Origin: Paenibacillus sp. MAEPY2
GTDB taxonomy: Bacteria; Bacillota; Bacilli; Paenibacillales; Paenibacillaceae
Assembly: GCF_000499205.1 (NCBI RefSeq)
Contig: NZ_AWUK01000057.1
Span: 1-40,745 of the forward strand
Direction of reading: 5' to 3'
Length of the DNA: 40,745 nucleotides
Shown: positions 25,097-32,824 of the stretch, piece by piece
Position numbering within the stretch: position 1 is the stretch's first letter
Layout of the letters: each line of letters begins with the position of its first letter
Translations under genes and position numbers: made by a program
The notes under the pieces: model-generated
What the model saw: only the letters and a program-made list of their open reading frames with translations
What the model was told of the DNA's origin: nothing
Database searches by the model: none

Positions 25097-26448
25097 TTTC
25101 GTAATCCCCCCATATAGATCATAATAAAAGTTGCCATGCCCAGCAGGATACATCCGATGATCCAAACCTCAGTCGTCTCTTTCACCGCTTGTGCACCTGT
25201 TTCCGTTGTCAGTGATTCCGCTTTCATGCTCATTAACGGTGATCTGTCGGTTGTCCACTCTTCCTTGCCTTCCGTAAACAAGCTGCTCATAAAGAGCATG
25301 CCTGGAGATTGAAAGAAAAGCTGATAAGCCGAATTCCGGTTGACCACTTGCTCATAGAAAGGATTAATCTCATAGGAAAGTTCACTGATCCCATCATCGT
25401 TCAGGTCAAGACCCTGAAAGGAATCCCAGTAATTCTCCTTCATCTCATTGTTCCGGCTGTCCATCGCTGAAGCTTCAATCACATTCGAAACAAATTGGTT
25501 TCTGGTAAACTGGTTGTCCTCTGCCAGAACGAGCTGGATACCAATGAAATTGCGAAGCACTGCATTGCTACGAATTTCATTTCCTGAGGATTCGGCAATG
25601 TTCATGCCCACACGATTACCTTCCACAACATTGTTATGAATTGAGGATCGCTGTACGTCATACAATAAAATCCCTTGTGAATGCACATTTTCGCTCTGTT
25701 TACGAAAGGAATTTCCGGATACAACTGTATTCTTGACACCCATCACCATGGCCCCTGTACTGTTGTTCTCTCCCACATTGTCCACAACAGAAGAACCATC
25801 GATATACATACAATGAATACCGTACCTGGTATGCAGCAGCGTGTTACCCTTAACCGTAAGATTGCGACTGTTCTCCAAATAGATTCCATCCCGCATGCCC
25901 GTAATTTGGTTCTCTTCGATGGTGTTACGATGGGAATTGTACAAGTCAATGCCATTCCCTTTTTGACCACTGGAAGCCGATTCTGATCCAGCCCATGAAA
26001 TATTATTGCTATGTACGAGCCCATCGCGGGAACCCCGCAGCACTATTCCGAAACTTTGACTCTGAATATCAAGGTCCCTGATCTCTGCACGATCTCCTTC
26101 AACCTGAATCGCCGCAGTGGGTTCATTCGTTAAGTGCTGAATCGTGAACCCCTGTAATGTCACTCCATCTGAACGAATGGTGATCGTGGACTCAGCTTCT
26201 GTATTCAATACTGTTACGGATGAGTCTCCTCGAATGAATATACTCTTGTTTATACTTACGGGACCAGCATAAGTACCAGGCTCAAGTACAAGCACTTCAC
26301 CAGGTTTAGAACCATCAATGAGTGGCTGGAGTGGAATAGCGTCTTTTGTTCCAGAAGCAGCGTTTGCAGCATCAAGCGGATAAGGTAATAGGATCGCCAG
26401 TATACCCATAATGAGTAATATTCCTAGGACAATCCGTTTGTTCAACAT
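25093..26448 (-). CDS. nosD: NosD-like periplasmic copper-processing beta-helix protein
   Basis: This 451-residue exported protein has a signal peptide (LNKRIVLGILLIMGILAILLP), many beta-helix repeats of the CASH/NosD type (for example NTIEENQITGMRDGIYLEN and NLTVKGNTLLHTRYGIHCMY) and a C-terminal membrane anchor. NosD works with NosFY and receives copper from NosL. The start at 26448 has AAGGAGG five bases upstream. It is the first gene of the nosDLFY-tlpA operon. No nosZ lies in the window. Confidence 0.85.
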   Translation of the reverse strand: MLNKRIVLGILLIMGILAILLPYPLDAANAASGTKDAIPLQPLIDGSKPGEVLVLEPGTYAGPVSINKSIFIRGDSSVTVLNTEAESTITIRSDGVTLQGFTIQHLTNEPTAAIQVEGDRAEIRDLDIQSQSFGIVLRGSRDGLVHSNNISWAGSESASSGQKGNGIDLYNSHRNTIEENQITGMRDGIYLENSRNLTVKGNTLLHTRYGIHCMYIDGSSVVDNVGENNSTGAMVMGVKNTVVSGNSFRKQSENVHSQGILLYDVQRSSIHNNVVEGNRVGMNIAESSGNEIRSNAVLRNFIGIQLVLAEDNQFTRNQFVSNVIEASAMDSRNNEMKENYWDSFQGLDLNDDGISELSYEINPFYEQVVNRNSAYQLFFQSPGMLFMSSLFTEGKEEWTTDRSPLMSMKAESLTTETGAQAVKETTEVWIIGCILLGMATFIMIYMGGLRK

Positions 26449-26537
26449 CGTAACCTCCTTCATGAAACACACTGCCCATAGTGTACATAAAAACAAATTT
26501 TTACCATATAGCTCAATCTGGCTATAGAACTGGAATT

Positions 26538-26557
26538 TTTGTGTCCAATTTGTGAGG
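26538..26557. promoter_or_regulatory. direct TTTGTG repeats upstream of nosD
   Basis: TTTGTGTCC (26538-26546) and TTTGTGAGG (26549-26557) are spaced 11 bases apart, one helical turn, about 90 bases upstream of the nosD start. They resemble the TTTGTGAAT motif near cydA. A TATAGC -10-like hexamer lies at 26521-26526 on the minus strand. They could bind a ResD-like activator, but this is inferred from similarity alone. Confidence 0.35.
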
Positions 26558-26627
26558 TCATTGGAGTTAAAAGCAAAAAGAATGACATCCTACTACACAG
26601 AAAGAACGCCTAGATATAGTAAAAAAA

Positions 26628-26660
26628 GCTTATTACAGACGATTATGGTCTGTAATAAGC
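26628..26660 (-). terminator. rho-independent terminator overlapping the end of a response regulator gene
   Basis: A perfect 13-bp stem (26628-26640 with 26648-26660) is followed on the minus strand by seven T residues. The gene stop codon at 26633-26635 is inside the stem, so the last nine codons also encode the terminator. Confidence 0.9.
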
Positions 26661-27286
26661 CCTTGTTCCAGTGCATAACGTGTCAACTGAACACGATTTT
26701 GAACCTGCAGTTTTTGCAAAATGTTTTTCAAGTGATTCTTGACGGTATACTCTGAAATTGTATAATTCGCAGCGATTTCTTTATTGGTCCATCCTGCAGC
26801 CACACCATAGAGAATATCCTTTTCTCTTGTGGTTAATGGAACATCAGGCTCCTTTTTCTCCGTTAGTGAGACGTCCTTCAGGATTTGATAAGCCACCTCA
26901 CGGCTCAAAGGAGCTTCTTCTGTAACGATGGAATGAAGATATTCCAGCCACATGGACGGTTCAAGGTTTTTGAGAAGATAGCCCTGAGCTCCCCGCTTCA
27001 ACGCCTCCAAAAGGTGGAGTACATCATCCGAGACGGTAATCATGACAATCTTCACATAAGGAAAGGCTAATTTGATCCGTTGTGTTGCTTCAAGACCGTT
27101 CAGGATCGGCATCTGAATGTCCATAAGGATCAGATCGGGAAGCCACTGTTCTGTATAATCAATCGCCTGCTGACCGTCCGATACGACGCCAATCACTTCG
27201 AAGCTGGGATCCATGGATAAAATTTCACATATGGCTTCTCTCGCATGAGCGTGATCGTCCACAACAAGTACGCGAGTATGGCTCAT
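26633..27286 (-). CDS. NarL/LuxR-family response regulator
   Basis: This 217-residue regulator has a receiver domain (VLVVDDH, phospho-acceptor Asp56 in LILMDIQMP) and a C-terminal LuxR helix-turn-helix (LTTREKDILYGVAAGWTNKEIAANYTISEYTVKNHLKNI, about residues 150-190). It overlaps the sensor kinase gene by four bases, so the pair is one two-component system. Its place directly upstream of nosD suggests respiratory control in the style of NarXL, but the signal is unknown. Confidence 0.9.
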   Translation of the reverse strand: MSHTRVLVVDDHAHAREAICEILSMDPSFEVIGVVSDGQQAIDYTEQWLPDLILMDIQMPILNGLEATQRIKLAFPYVKIVMITVSDDVLHLLEALKRGAQGYLLKNLEPSMWLEYLHSIVTEEAPLSREVAYQILKDVSLTEKKEPDVPLTTREKDILYGVAAGWTNKEIAANYTISEYTVKNHLKNILQKLQVQNRVQLTRYALEQGLITDHNRL

Positions 27287-28128
27287 TGCATCTCACCATC
27301 CTTTGAAAATTCGACAACGGTATGCTCCTCTTCCCTTCGGAATTGCATATTAAAGTTCAGTTCATTCATCCGCTCTCGCATGATTTTTAATCCATATCGA
27401 TCCTTTCGTTCAAAAGGATTCATCTCAAACCCTTTTCCATTATCTCGAATCGTGATATTCCAGCACTGCTTATGTCCCTTTCCCTGAATCCATGCTTGGG
27501 ATGCTGATGCATGCTTTTGAATATTAAAAAGAGCCTCCCGAATACAAGCGAGCAGTTCTACTCTCTCTTTGTCAGTAAATGCATCCTCCGGGATGCTCCA
27601 GTCCAGTTCAATTCGGACAGGGATATCTTTGGAAACCCTTCGAATTTGACCAATCCATGTGACCGATTCGTTCATAGTCAAGGCTTGATCAGCGTTAAGA
27701 TCATAACGCAAATCTGCAATGGCCTGACGCACATAACGATTGACTTCATGAACCGTTTTTTTGATCGAATACAAATCGTCCAGCTGTTGATCCTGCTTGG
27801 CTTGCTCCTCCAGACGTCCGACTTTCACCGATAATAAAAAAAGGGATTGCGCAATTCCATCATGAAGTTCTTTGGCCATCTTTTCCCGAGATTCAAATGC
27901 GGCTTTGACTTCACGCTCATGCTCCAGCTCTTTTTGGATACGTTCCAACATGAGAAACAACCGAGTTAACAACGTTATGCTCACAACATATACAATGACA
28001 GGCGTCAGCCAGTTGCCCAGATCCATTGATATATAGGGGAGCAAAAACTGATGTCGTACATATTCCCAGAGTCCAACGGTCAAGGTAGGAATGAGCAGAA
28101 TCATCCACTTGATTTGTTTGTAAGACAT
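27283..28128 (-). CDS. sensor histidine kinase (NarX/DegS-type, HisKA_3)
   Basis: This 281-residue kinase has two N-terminal transmembrane helices (about 8-24 and 40-60) separated by a short loop, then a coiled coil and the HisKA_3 box MAKELHDGIAQSLF with His89. The ATPase domain has the N-box CIREALFNIQKHA and DNGKGFEM. There is no separate extracellular sensor domain, so it may sense through the membrane or need a partner. It forms an operon with the response regulator at 26633. Confidence 0.9.
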   Translation of the reverse strand: MSYKQIKWMILLIPTLTVGLWEYVRHQFLLPYISMDLGNWLTPVIVYVVSITLLTRLFLMLERIQKELEHEREVKAAFESREKMAKELHDGIAQSLFLLSVKVGRLEEQAKQDQQLDDLYSIKKTVHEVNRYVRQAIADLRYDLNADQALTMNESVTWIGQIRRVSKDIPVRIELDWSIPEDAFTDKERVELLACIREALFNIQKHASASQAWIQGKGHKQCWNITIRDNGKGFEMNPFERKDRYGLKIMRERMNELNFNMQFRREEEHTVVEFSKDGEMQ

Positions 28129-28156
28129 ATTCTCCTCCTACATATCAAGATAAGAA

Positions 28157-28885
28157 TCAGTGAGGCAAACGAAGAATATAACCAAATCCCCACAGGGTTT
28201 GAATCAACTCTTCCCGATTCGGCACATGCTCGGATAGTTTGTCACGCAGCCGTTTCACATGAGTATCTACAGTTCGATAATCCAAATCTTCCTCATGCTC
28301 CACTTTCCAAACAATCCTCAGCAGGTCCTGCCTGGAGAAAGCTATTTCCGAGTGTGTCGCCAGATGATAAAGCAAATCAAATTCTTTGGGCGTCATATGA
28401 ATTTCCTCATCTTCTATTGTGACCCTTCGGGACGCTGGATTGATTAAAATGGAGGAAATCAGCACCTCGCTCGCTGAATGATCTTTTGGCGCAGGCTCAA
28501 CCACACCGGTATAACGAGCCATTATGGTTTTGATACGGAGCACCACTTCCCTCGGACTGAATGGTTTCATCACAAAGTCATCCGCCCCTGCTTTGAAAGC
28601 TTCAAGCCGATTCCCTTCTTCTGACTTGGCTGTCAGAAACATGACGGGTATGCTGAAGTTTGTCCTCAGGTAATGGCATATTTCAATTCCCTTAACATCG
28701 GGAAGAATCCAATCCAGAATGATCATGGCATACGACTCCTGATGAAGCTTACTTAAGGCTTGCCAGCCCAACGAAGCCTCTTCGATGATAAATTGTTCTT
28801 TCTCCAAATACATTCGAAGAAGTCTTCGGACCCGTTCATCATCATCTACAATTAATATTCTATGTTGCGGCAGGGTCCCGTTCAT
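28157..28885 (-). CDS. OmpR-family response regulator, ResD-like
   Basis: This 242-residue regulator has a receiver domain (ILIVDDDERVRRLLRMYLE, Asp58 in IILDWILPD) and a winged helix ending in YRTVDTHVKRLRDKL. Several stretches (RLLRMYLE, KPFSPREVVLR, RTVDTHVKRLR) match ResD of B. subtilis as I remember it, but there is no ResE-type kinase next to it. It lies 28 bases upstream of the NarX-like kinase and may be co-transcribed. It could be the regulator of the neighbouring bd oxidase and nos genes. Confidence 0.8.
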   Translation of the reverse strand: MNGTLPQHRILIVDDDERVRRLLRMYLEKEQFIIEEASLGWQALSKLHQESYAMIILDWILPDVKGIEICHYLRTNFSIPVMFLTAKSEEGNRLEAFKAGADDFVMKPFSPREVVLRIKTIMARYTGVVEPAPKDHSASEVLISSILINPASRRVTIEDEEIHMTPKEFDLLYHLATHSEIAFSRQDLLRIVWKVEHEEDLDYRTVDTHVKRLRDKLSEHVPNREELIQTLWGFGYILRLPH

Positions 28886-28937
28886 GGTTTACCTCCACTT
28901 CTTTGTGATATGTAATCAGCATACCTTCATCATACTT

Positions 28938-28969
28938 AAAAGGCATGACTCCATAGAGCCATGCCTTTT
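28938..28969 (-). terminator. hairpin upstream of the ResD-like gene, possible terminator
   Basis: A 10-bp perfect stem (28938-28947 with 28960-28969) with an extra inner CTC/GAG helix lies in the gap between divergent genes. Four T residues follow on either strand. It may be the terminator of a decayed gene (next entry) or part of the regulator's leader. Confidence 0.5.
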
Positions 28970-29018
28970 GATAATCTACTTTCGAATTGTAGACAATGTA
29001 TGAACGATTATGTTTAGG

Positions 29019-29085
29019 CTATTTCTTGCCGGTGACGGCTGTTACGACATCGTCAGCAACCTTAACCATTCTCAATGTCAATCCC
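29019..29085 (-). pseudogene. possible remnant of a gene 3' end
   Basis: A minus-strand frame ending in TAG at 29019 reads LGLTLRMVKVADDVVTAVTG plus KK, which looks like the C-terminal end of a protein. It is preceded by a stop and has no start or ribosome binding site. A terminator-like hairpin lies 50 bases after its stop, as expected for a decayed gene. I cannot name the family. The evidence is weak. Confidence 0.25.
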
Positions 29086-29207
29086 AATTCTCACATGCAC
29101 CAATTATCATGGCTTCGAATATGGATATCTACTAAGCCCCAAATTTTTTAAACCTAGTAATAGAGCCCATTCATCAGGTTTTTCACAAAATCGATACCGA
29201 AATGCAT

Positions 29208-29260
29208 TTGACAAAGCTATATATTGATATAAAATTAAGAATATAATCTATATATAGTGT
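29208..29260 (+). promoter_or_regulatory. nrdIEF promoter with two NrdR boxes
   Basis: TTGACA (29208-29213), 16 bases and TAAAAT (29230-29235) form the promoter. Two NrdR-type boxes with cores CTATATATTG (29217-29226) and CTATATATAG (29248-29257) lie 31 bases apart, three helical turns. The first overlaps the -35/-10 spacer. This is the standard arrangement for repression by NrdR at high dATP/ATP. Confidence 0.85.
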
Positions 29261-29301
29261 TTGTTTTTGATCACCTTTCATTTGTCAAGGAGGATATGAT
29301 A

Positions 29302-29661
29302 GTGCTAATTGTGTATGATTCGATAACCGGGAATGTTAAGAGGTTTATTTCCAAGCTTCAACTGCCGGCTGTTCAGATTCAGAATCAAATGACGATTGAT
29401 GAACCGTACGTACTTGTGACATATACAACAGGTTTTGGACAGATACCTGATAAGGTGTCTTCTTTTTTGCAAAAAAACTCTGAATACCTGATTGGCGTGG
29501 CCGCCAGTGGTAACCGTAACTGGGGTGAGCGTTTTGCCAAAAGTGCAGATCTGATATCTGCTTCTTACAACGTCCCGGTTATCAGTAAATTTGAATTATC
29601 TGGTTCCAAAAGAGATGTGGAGTATTTTGAACAGGAGGTGAGCCGCATTGCGTCATATTGA
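29302..29661 (+). CDS. nrdI: class Ib ribonucleotide reductase flavodoxin NrdI
   Basis: This flavodoxin-like protein of about 119 residues supplies the oxidant that assembles the manganese-tyrosyl radical in NrdF. FMN-loop motifs YDSITGNVKRF, YTTGFGQIP and VAASGNRNWGERF are all present. AAGGAGG (29287-29293) lies eight bases before GTG 29302 and only two before ATG 29296, so I prefer the GTG start. It overlaps nrdE by 14 bases. There is no nrdH in the operon. Confidence 0.9.
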   Translation: MLIVYDSITGNVKRFISKLQLPAVQIQNQMTIDEPYVLVTYTTGFGQIPDKVSSFLQKNSEYLIGVAASGNRNWGERFAKSADLISASYNVPVISKFELSGSKRDVEYFEQEVSRIASY

Positions 29662-31732
29662 ATTGAATAACATGCTATTAAAGCGCGACTCTGATGGCTT
29701 CTTCCAGTTACATAAGGATCAAGAGGCTGTAGAGGAGTTTATGAAAGAAATCAAAGATAAAAGTATGGCGTTCGCCAACATTGATGAACAAGTCCAATTC
29801 ATGATTGATCATGATTATTACGAGGATTTCTATGCTTCCTATACAACCGACGAAGTTAGAACCGTATTCGAAATTACACGCAGCTATCAGTATAAGTTTC
29901 CTTCCTATATGGCAGCGTCCAAGTTCTACACCGATTATGCGTTGAGAACATATGACCGAAAAACATACCTTGAGCAATATGCGGATCGAGTCGCAGCCGT
30001 AGCACTTCATCTGGGTCAAGGACATTTTGATACGGCTTGTTTGCTGTCTCGTTCTATGATGGAGCAGCGTCTTCAACCCGCGACCCCCACTTTTCTGAAT
30101 GCGGGAAAAAGTCGGCGCGGTGAACTGGTTTCTTGCTTCCTGCTTGAAATGGATGATTCACTGAACTCCATAAACTATGTACTGAACACTTGTATGCAGT
30201 TATCCAAAATCGGTGGTGGAGTGGCTGTCAACCTGTCGAAGTTGCGTGCTCGCGGAGAAGTCATTAAAGGTGTCGAAGGTGCTGCTAAAGGCATTACGCC
30301 TGTTCTCAAGCTGATGGAGGATGGTTTCTCCTACGCCGATCAGATGGGTCAACGGAAGGGTTCTGGCGCAGCATATTATAATATTTTCGGTTGGGACGTT
30401 ATGGAACTGCTGGACAGTAAAAAGATCAATGCGGACGAGAAAATCCGTCTGAAAACTCTCTCTATCGGACTTATTGTCCCTAATCGTTTTTATAAGCTGG
30501 CTCAAGATAATGAGCCCCTGTATCTCTTCGCACCTTATAGTGTCTATAAGGCGTATGGAACACATTTGGATGATATGGATCTGGATGTGATGTATGATAC
30601 CTTGCTGGCTGACGACCGTGTGAAGAAGAAAAAATCGTTGAGTGCACGGGATATGCTGACCAAAATAGCGATGATTCAACTTGAATCCGGCTATCCCTAT
30701 ATCATTAATAAAACCAATGCCAATCAAGCACATGCCTTAAAAAACGTAGGACAAGTCAAAATGTCCAATCTCTGCACAGAGATCTTCCAACTTCAGGAGA
30801 CTTCTGAAATTACAGACTATGGTCAACCGGATATTATCCGCAAAGATATTAGCTGCAACCTGGCCTCCCTCAATATTGTTAATGTTATGGAGAGCGGCAA
30901 GATCAAGGAATCCGTTCATGAAGGAATGATCGCACTGACCTCCGTTAGCGATATGACGCATGTTGCCAATGCTCCAGGTGTAGCCAAAGCCAATTCCGAA
31001 ATGCATTCCGTTGGTTTGGGTGCGATGAATCTGCACGGTTATTTAGCCAAAAACAGAATTGCTTATGAGAGCTCGGAAGCCAAGGATTTTGTACGTACCT
31101 TCTTTATGACCATGAATTATCATTCTCTGGAGAAAAGTATGGAGTTTGCAATGCAAACCGGCCAACGGTTCCATGGATTTGATGAGTCCGACTATGCGAC
31201 TGGTGTATATTTTGATCGTTATCTGACCACGGATTACCGTCCCAACACATCGAAAGTACAACAATTGTTTAACGGAATTGATGTTCCTTCGCCCGATGAT
31301 TGGAAACAACTTAAATCTAAAGTGATGGAAAATGGCCTCTATCATGCTTATCGCATGGCTATTGCTCCAACAGCAAGCATCTCTTATATCCAAAATGCAA
31401 CATCCAGTGTAATGCCCATCGTAGAACAAATTGAGACACGAACCTATGCCAATTCTACCACGTATTATCCGATGCCCTATTTGCAAAAGGATAACGTCTT
31501 CTATTACAAATCAGCGTATCAGATGGATCAATTCAAAGTGATCGATTTGATTGCGGAAATTCAGCCGCATGTGGACCAAGGAATCTCCACAATTCTTCAT
31601 GTAAACAGCGATGTATCCACTCGAGAATTAGCTCGCTGCTACCTGTATGCTGCTCATAAAGGGTTGAAATCTCTGTATTATACAAGAACCAACAAGCTTA
31701 CGATGGAAGAATGCATTGCTTGCTCAATATAA
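29648..31732 (+). CDS. nrdE: class Ib ribonucleoside-diphosphate reductase alpha subunit NrdE
   Basis: This 694-residue catalytic subunit converts ribonucleoside diphosphates to deoxy forms. Visible sites include the first redox cysteine in GELVSCFLLEMDD, the N-C-E active-site triad in SNLCTEIFQ, CNLASLNIV, and the C-terminal shuttle pair CIAC. It lacks the long N-terminal ATP cone of class Ia, as expected for NrdE. The start is TTG at 29648, supported by AGGAGGTGA just upstream. It is translationally coupled to nrdI. Confidence 0.95.
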   Translation: MRHIELNNMLLKRDSDGFFQLHKDQEAVEEFMKEIKDKSMAFANIDEQVQFMIDHDYYEDFYASYTTDEVRTVFEITRSYQYKFPSYMAASKFYTDYALRTYDRKTYLEQYADRVAAVALHLGQGHFDTACLLSRSMMEQRLQPATPTFLNAGKSRRGELVSCFLLEMDDSLNSINYVLNTCMQLSKIGGGVAVNLSKLRARGEVIKGVEGAAKGITPVLKLMEDGFSYADQMGQRKGSGAAYYNIFGWDVMELLDSKKINADEKIRLKTLSIGLIVPNRFYKLAQDNEPLYLFAPYSVYKAYGTHLDDMDLDVMYDTLLADDRVKKKKSLSARDMLTKIAMIQLESGYPYIINKTNANQAHALKNVGQVKMSNLCTEIFQLQETSEITDYGQPDIIRKDISCNLASLNIVNVMESGKIKESVHEGMIALTSVSDMTHVANAPGVAKANSEMHSVGLGAMNLHGYLAKNRIAYESSEAKDFVRTFFMTMNYHSLEKSMEFAMQTGQRFHGFDESDYATGVYFDRYLTTDYRPNTSKVQQLFNGIDVPSPDDWKQLKSKVMENGLYHAYRMAIAPTASISYIQNATSSVMPIVEQIETRTYANSTTYYPMPYLQKDNVFYYKSAYQMDQFKVIDLIAEIQPHVDQGISTILHVNSDVSTRELARCYLYAAHKGLKSLYYTRTNKLTMEECIACSI

Positions 31733-31775
31733 ACAAATTTCCCTTTTGGGTATTACGATTGGAGTTTGATATAAC

Positions 31776-32738
31776 ATGCCGGCAATTCAAGCTGTGAACT
31801 GGAATCGGGCAGATGATGATTTCACTCTCATGTTCTGGAATCAGAATATTATGCAATTTTGGACCGATGACGAGATTCCTTTATCCGATGATAAAAAGAC
31901 CTGGGGCATGCTCAGTGATACAGAAAAAGACGCTTATATGAAAGTTTTGGGAGGCCTAACCCTTCTGGATACCATTCAGGGCGGTGTAGGTATGCCGCAG
32001 ATTATGGAGCATGTGGATGGACTGCAACGCAAGGCTGTACTGAGCTTTATGGCGATGATGGAACAGATTCATGCGAAATCCTACAGCAGTATTTTTACCA
32101 CATTGGCATCAACCGAAGAAATTGACAGTGTATTTAAATGGGTGGAAGAAAATCCATATCTGCAAACCAAAGCGACGGTTATACGTCAGTATTATATGAA
32201 CATTGAAACTTCAAAAGATTTGTATATGGCGATGGCCGCCTCCGTACTTTTGGAAAGTTATTTGTTTTACAGCGGATTCTTCTATCCACTCTATTTAGCT
32301 GGACAAGGTAAACTCACCTGCAGTGGTGAGATCATTGATCTGATTCTGCGGGATGAAAGTATTCATGGTGTATATGTGGGTGTGTTGGCCCAGGAAATAT
32401 ACGCGAGCTTTGATGAAACGCAGCGGAATGATGTGTACCAAAGTTTGGTTGATTTAATACAGCGTCTTCATCAAAATGAGTTGCAATATACGCAGGAATT
32501 ATATACACCTATTCATTTGACTGAAGAAGTGGAAACCTTCCTTCGTTATAACGCTAACAAAGCGATGATGAACCTCGGTTTTGAGCCATTATTTGAAGAC
32601 GAGGAAGTTAACCCGATTGTGTTAAATGGAATCAGTACACATACGAAGCAGCATGACTTTTTCTCTAAAAAAGGCAACGGCTATATTCGCACACTGAATG
32701 TGGAACCCCTGACGGATGATGATTTCAAGTTTGAATAA
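31776..32738 (+). CDS. nrdF: class Ib ribonucleoside-diphosphate reductase beta subunit NrdF
   Basis: This 320-residue ferritin-like subunit holds the dimetal-tyrosyl radical cofactor. Metal ligands Asp65, Glu96 and His99 and the radical Tyr103 can be seen in LTLLDTIQGG and MMEQIHAKSYS, with the later Glu and Glu/His ligands in VLLESYLFY and RDESIHG. It follows nrdE by 43 bases and ends the operon at a strong terminator. Confidence 0.95.
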   Translation: MPAIQAVNWNRADDDFTLMFWNQNIMQFWTDDEIPLSDDKKTWGMLSDTEKDAYMKVLGGLTLLDTIQGGVGMPQIMEHVDGLQRKAVLSFMAMMEQIHAKSYSSIFTTLASTEEIDSVFKWVEENPYLQTKATVIRQYYMNIETSKDLYMAMAASVLLESYLFYSGFFYPLYLAGQGKLTCSGEIIDLILRDESIHGVYVGVLAQEIYASFDETQRNDVYQSLVDLIQRLHQNELQYTQELYTPIHLTEEVETFLRYNANKAMMNLGFEPLFEDEEVNPIVLNGISTHTKQHDFFSKKGNGYIRTLNVEPLTDDDFKFE

Positions 32739-32780
32739 GCCATTACATGATTACAATGACTACGTGTAGCCAATGAATAT

Positions 32781-32824
32781 AAATAAAGAAGGCTGTTCCC
32801 ACAGAGGAACAGCCTTCTTTATTT
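32781..32824. terminator. bidirectional rho-independent terminator
   Basis: A perfect 19-bp stem (32781-32799 with 32806-32824) and a 6-base loop stop both nrdF (+) and the ACP/ATP-grasp operon (-). Its edge overlaps the stop codon of the gene at 32823. Confidence 0.95.

Noticed and set aside
29257..29301. Upstream ATG for NrdI at 29257
   Set aside because: It overlaps the second NrdR box and would place the AAGGAGG inside the coding region; GTG 29302 has proper spacing.
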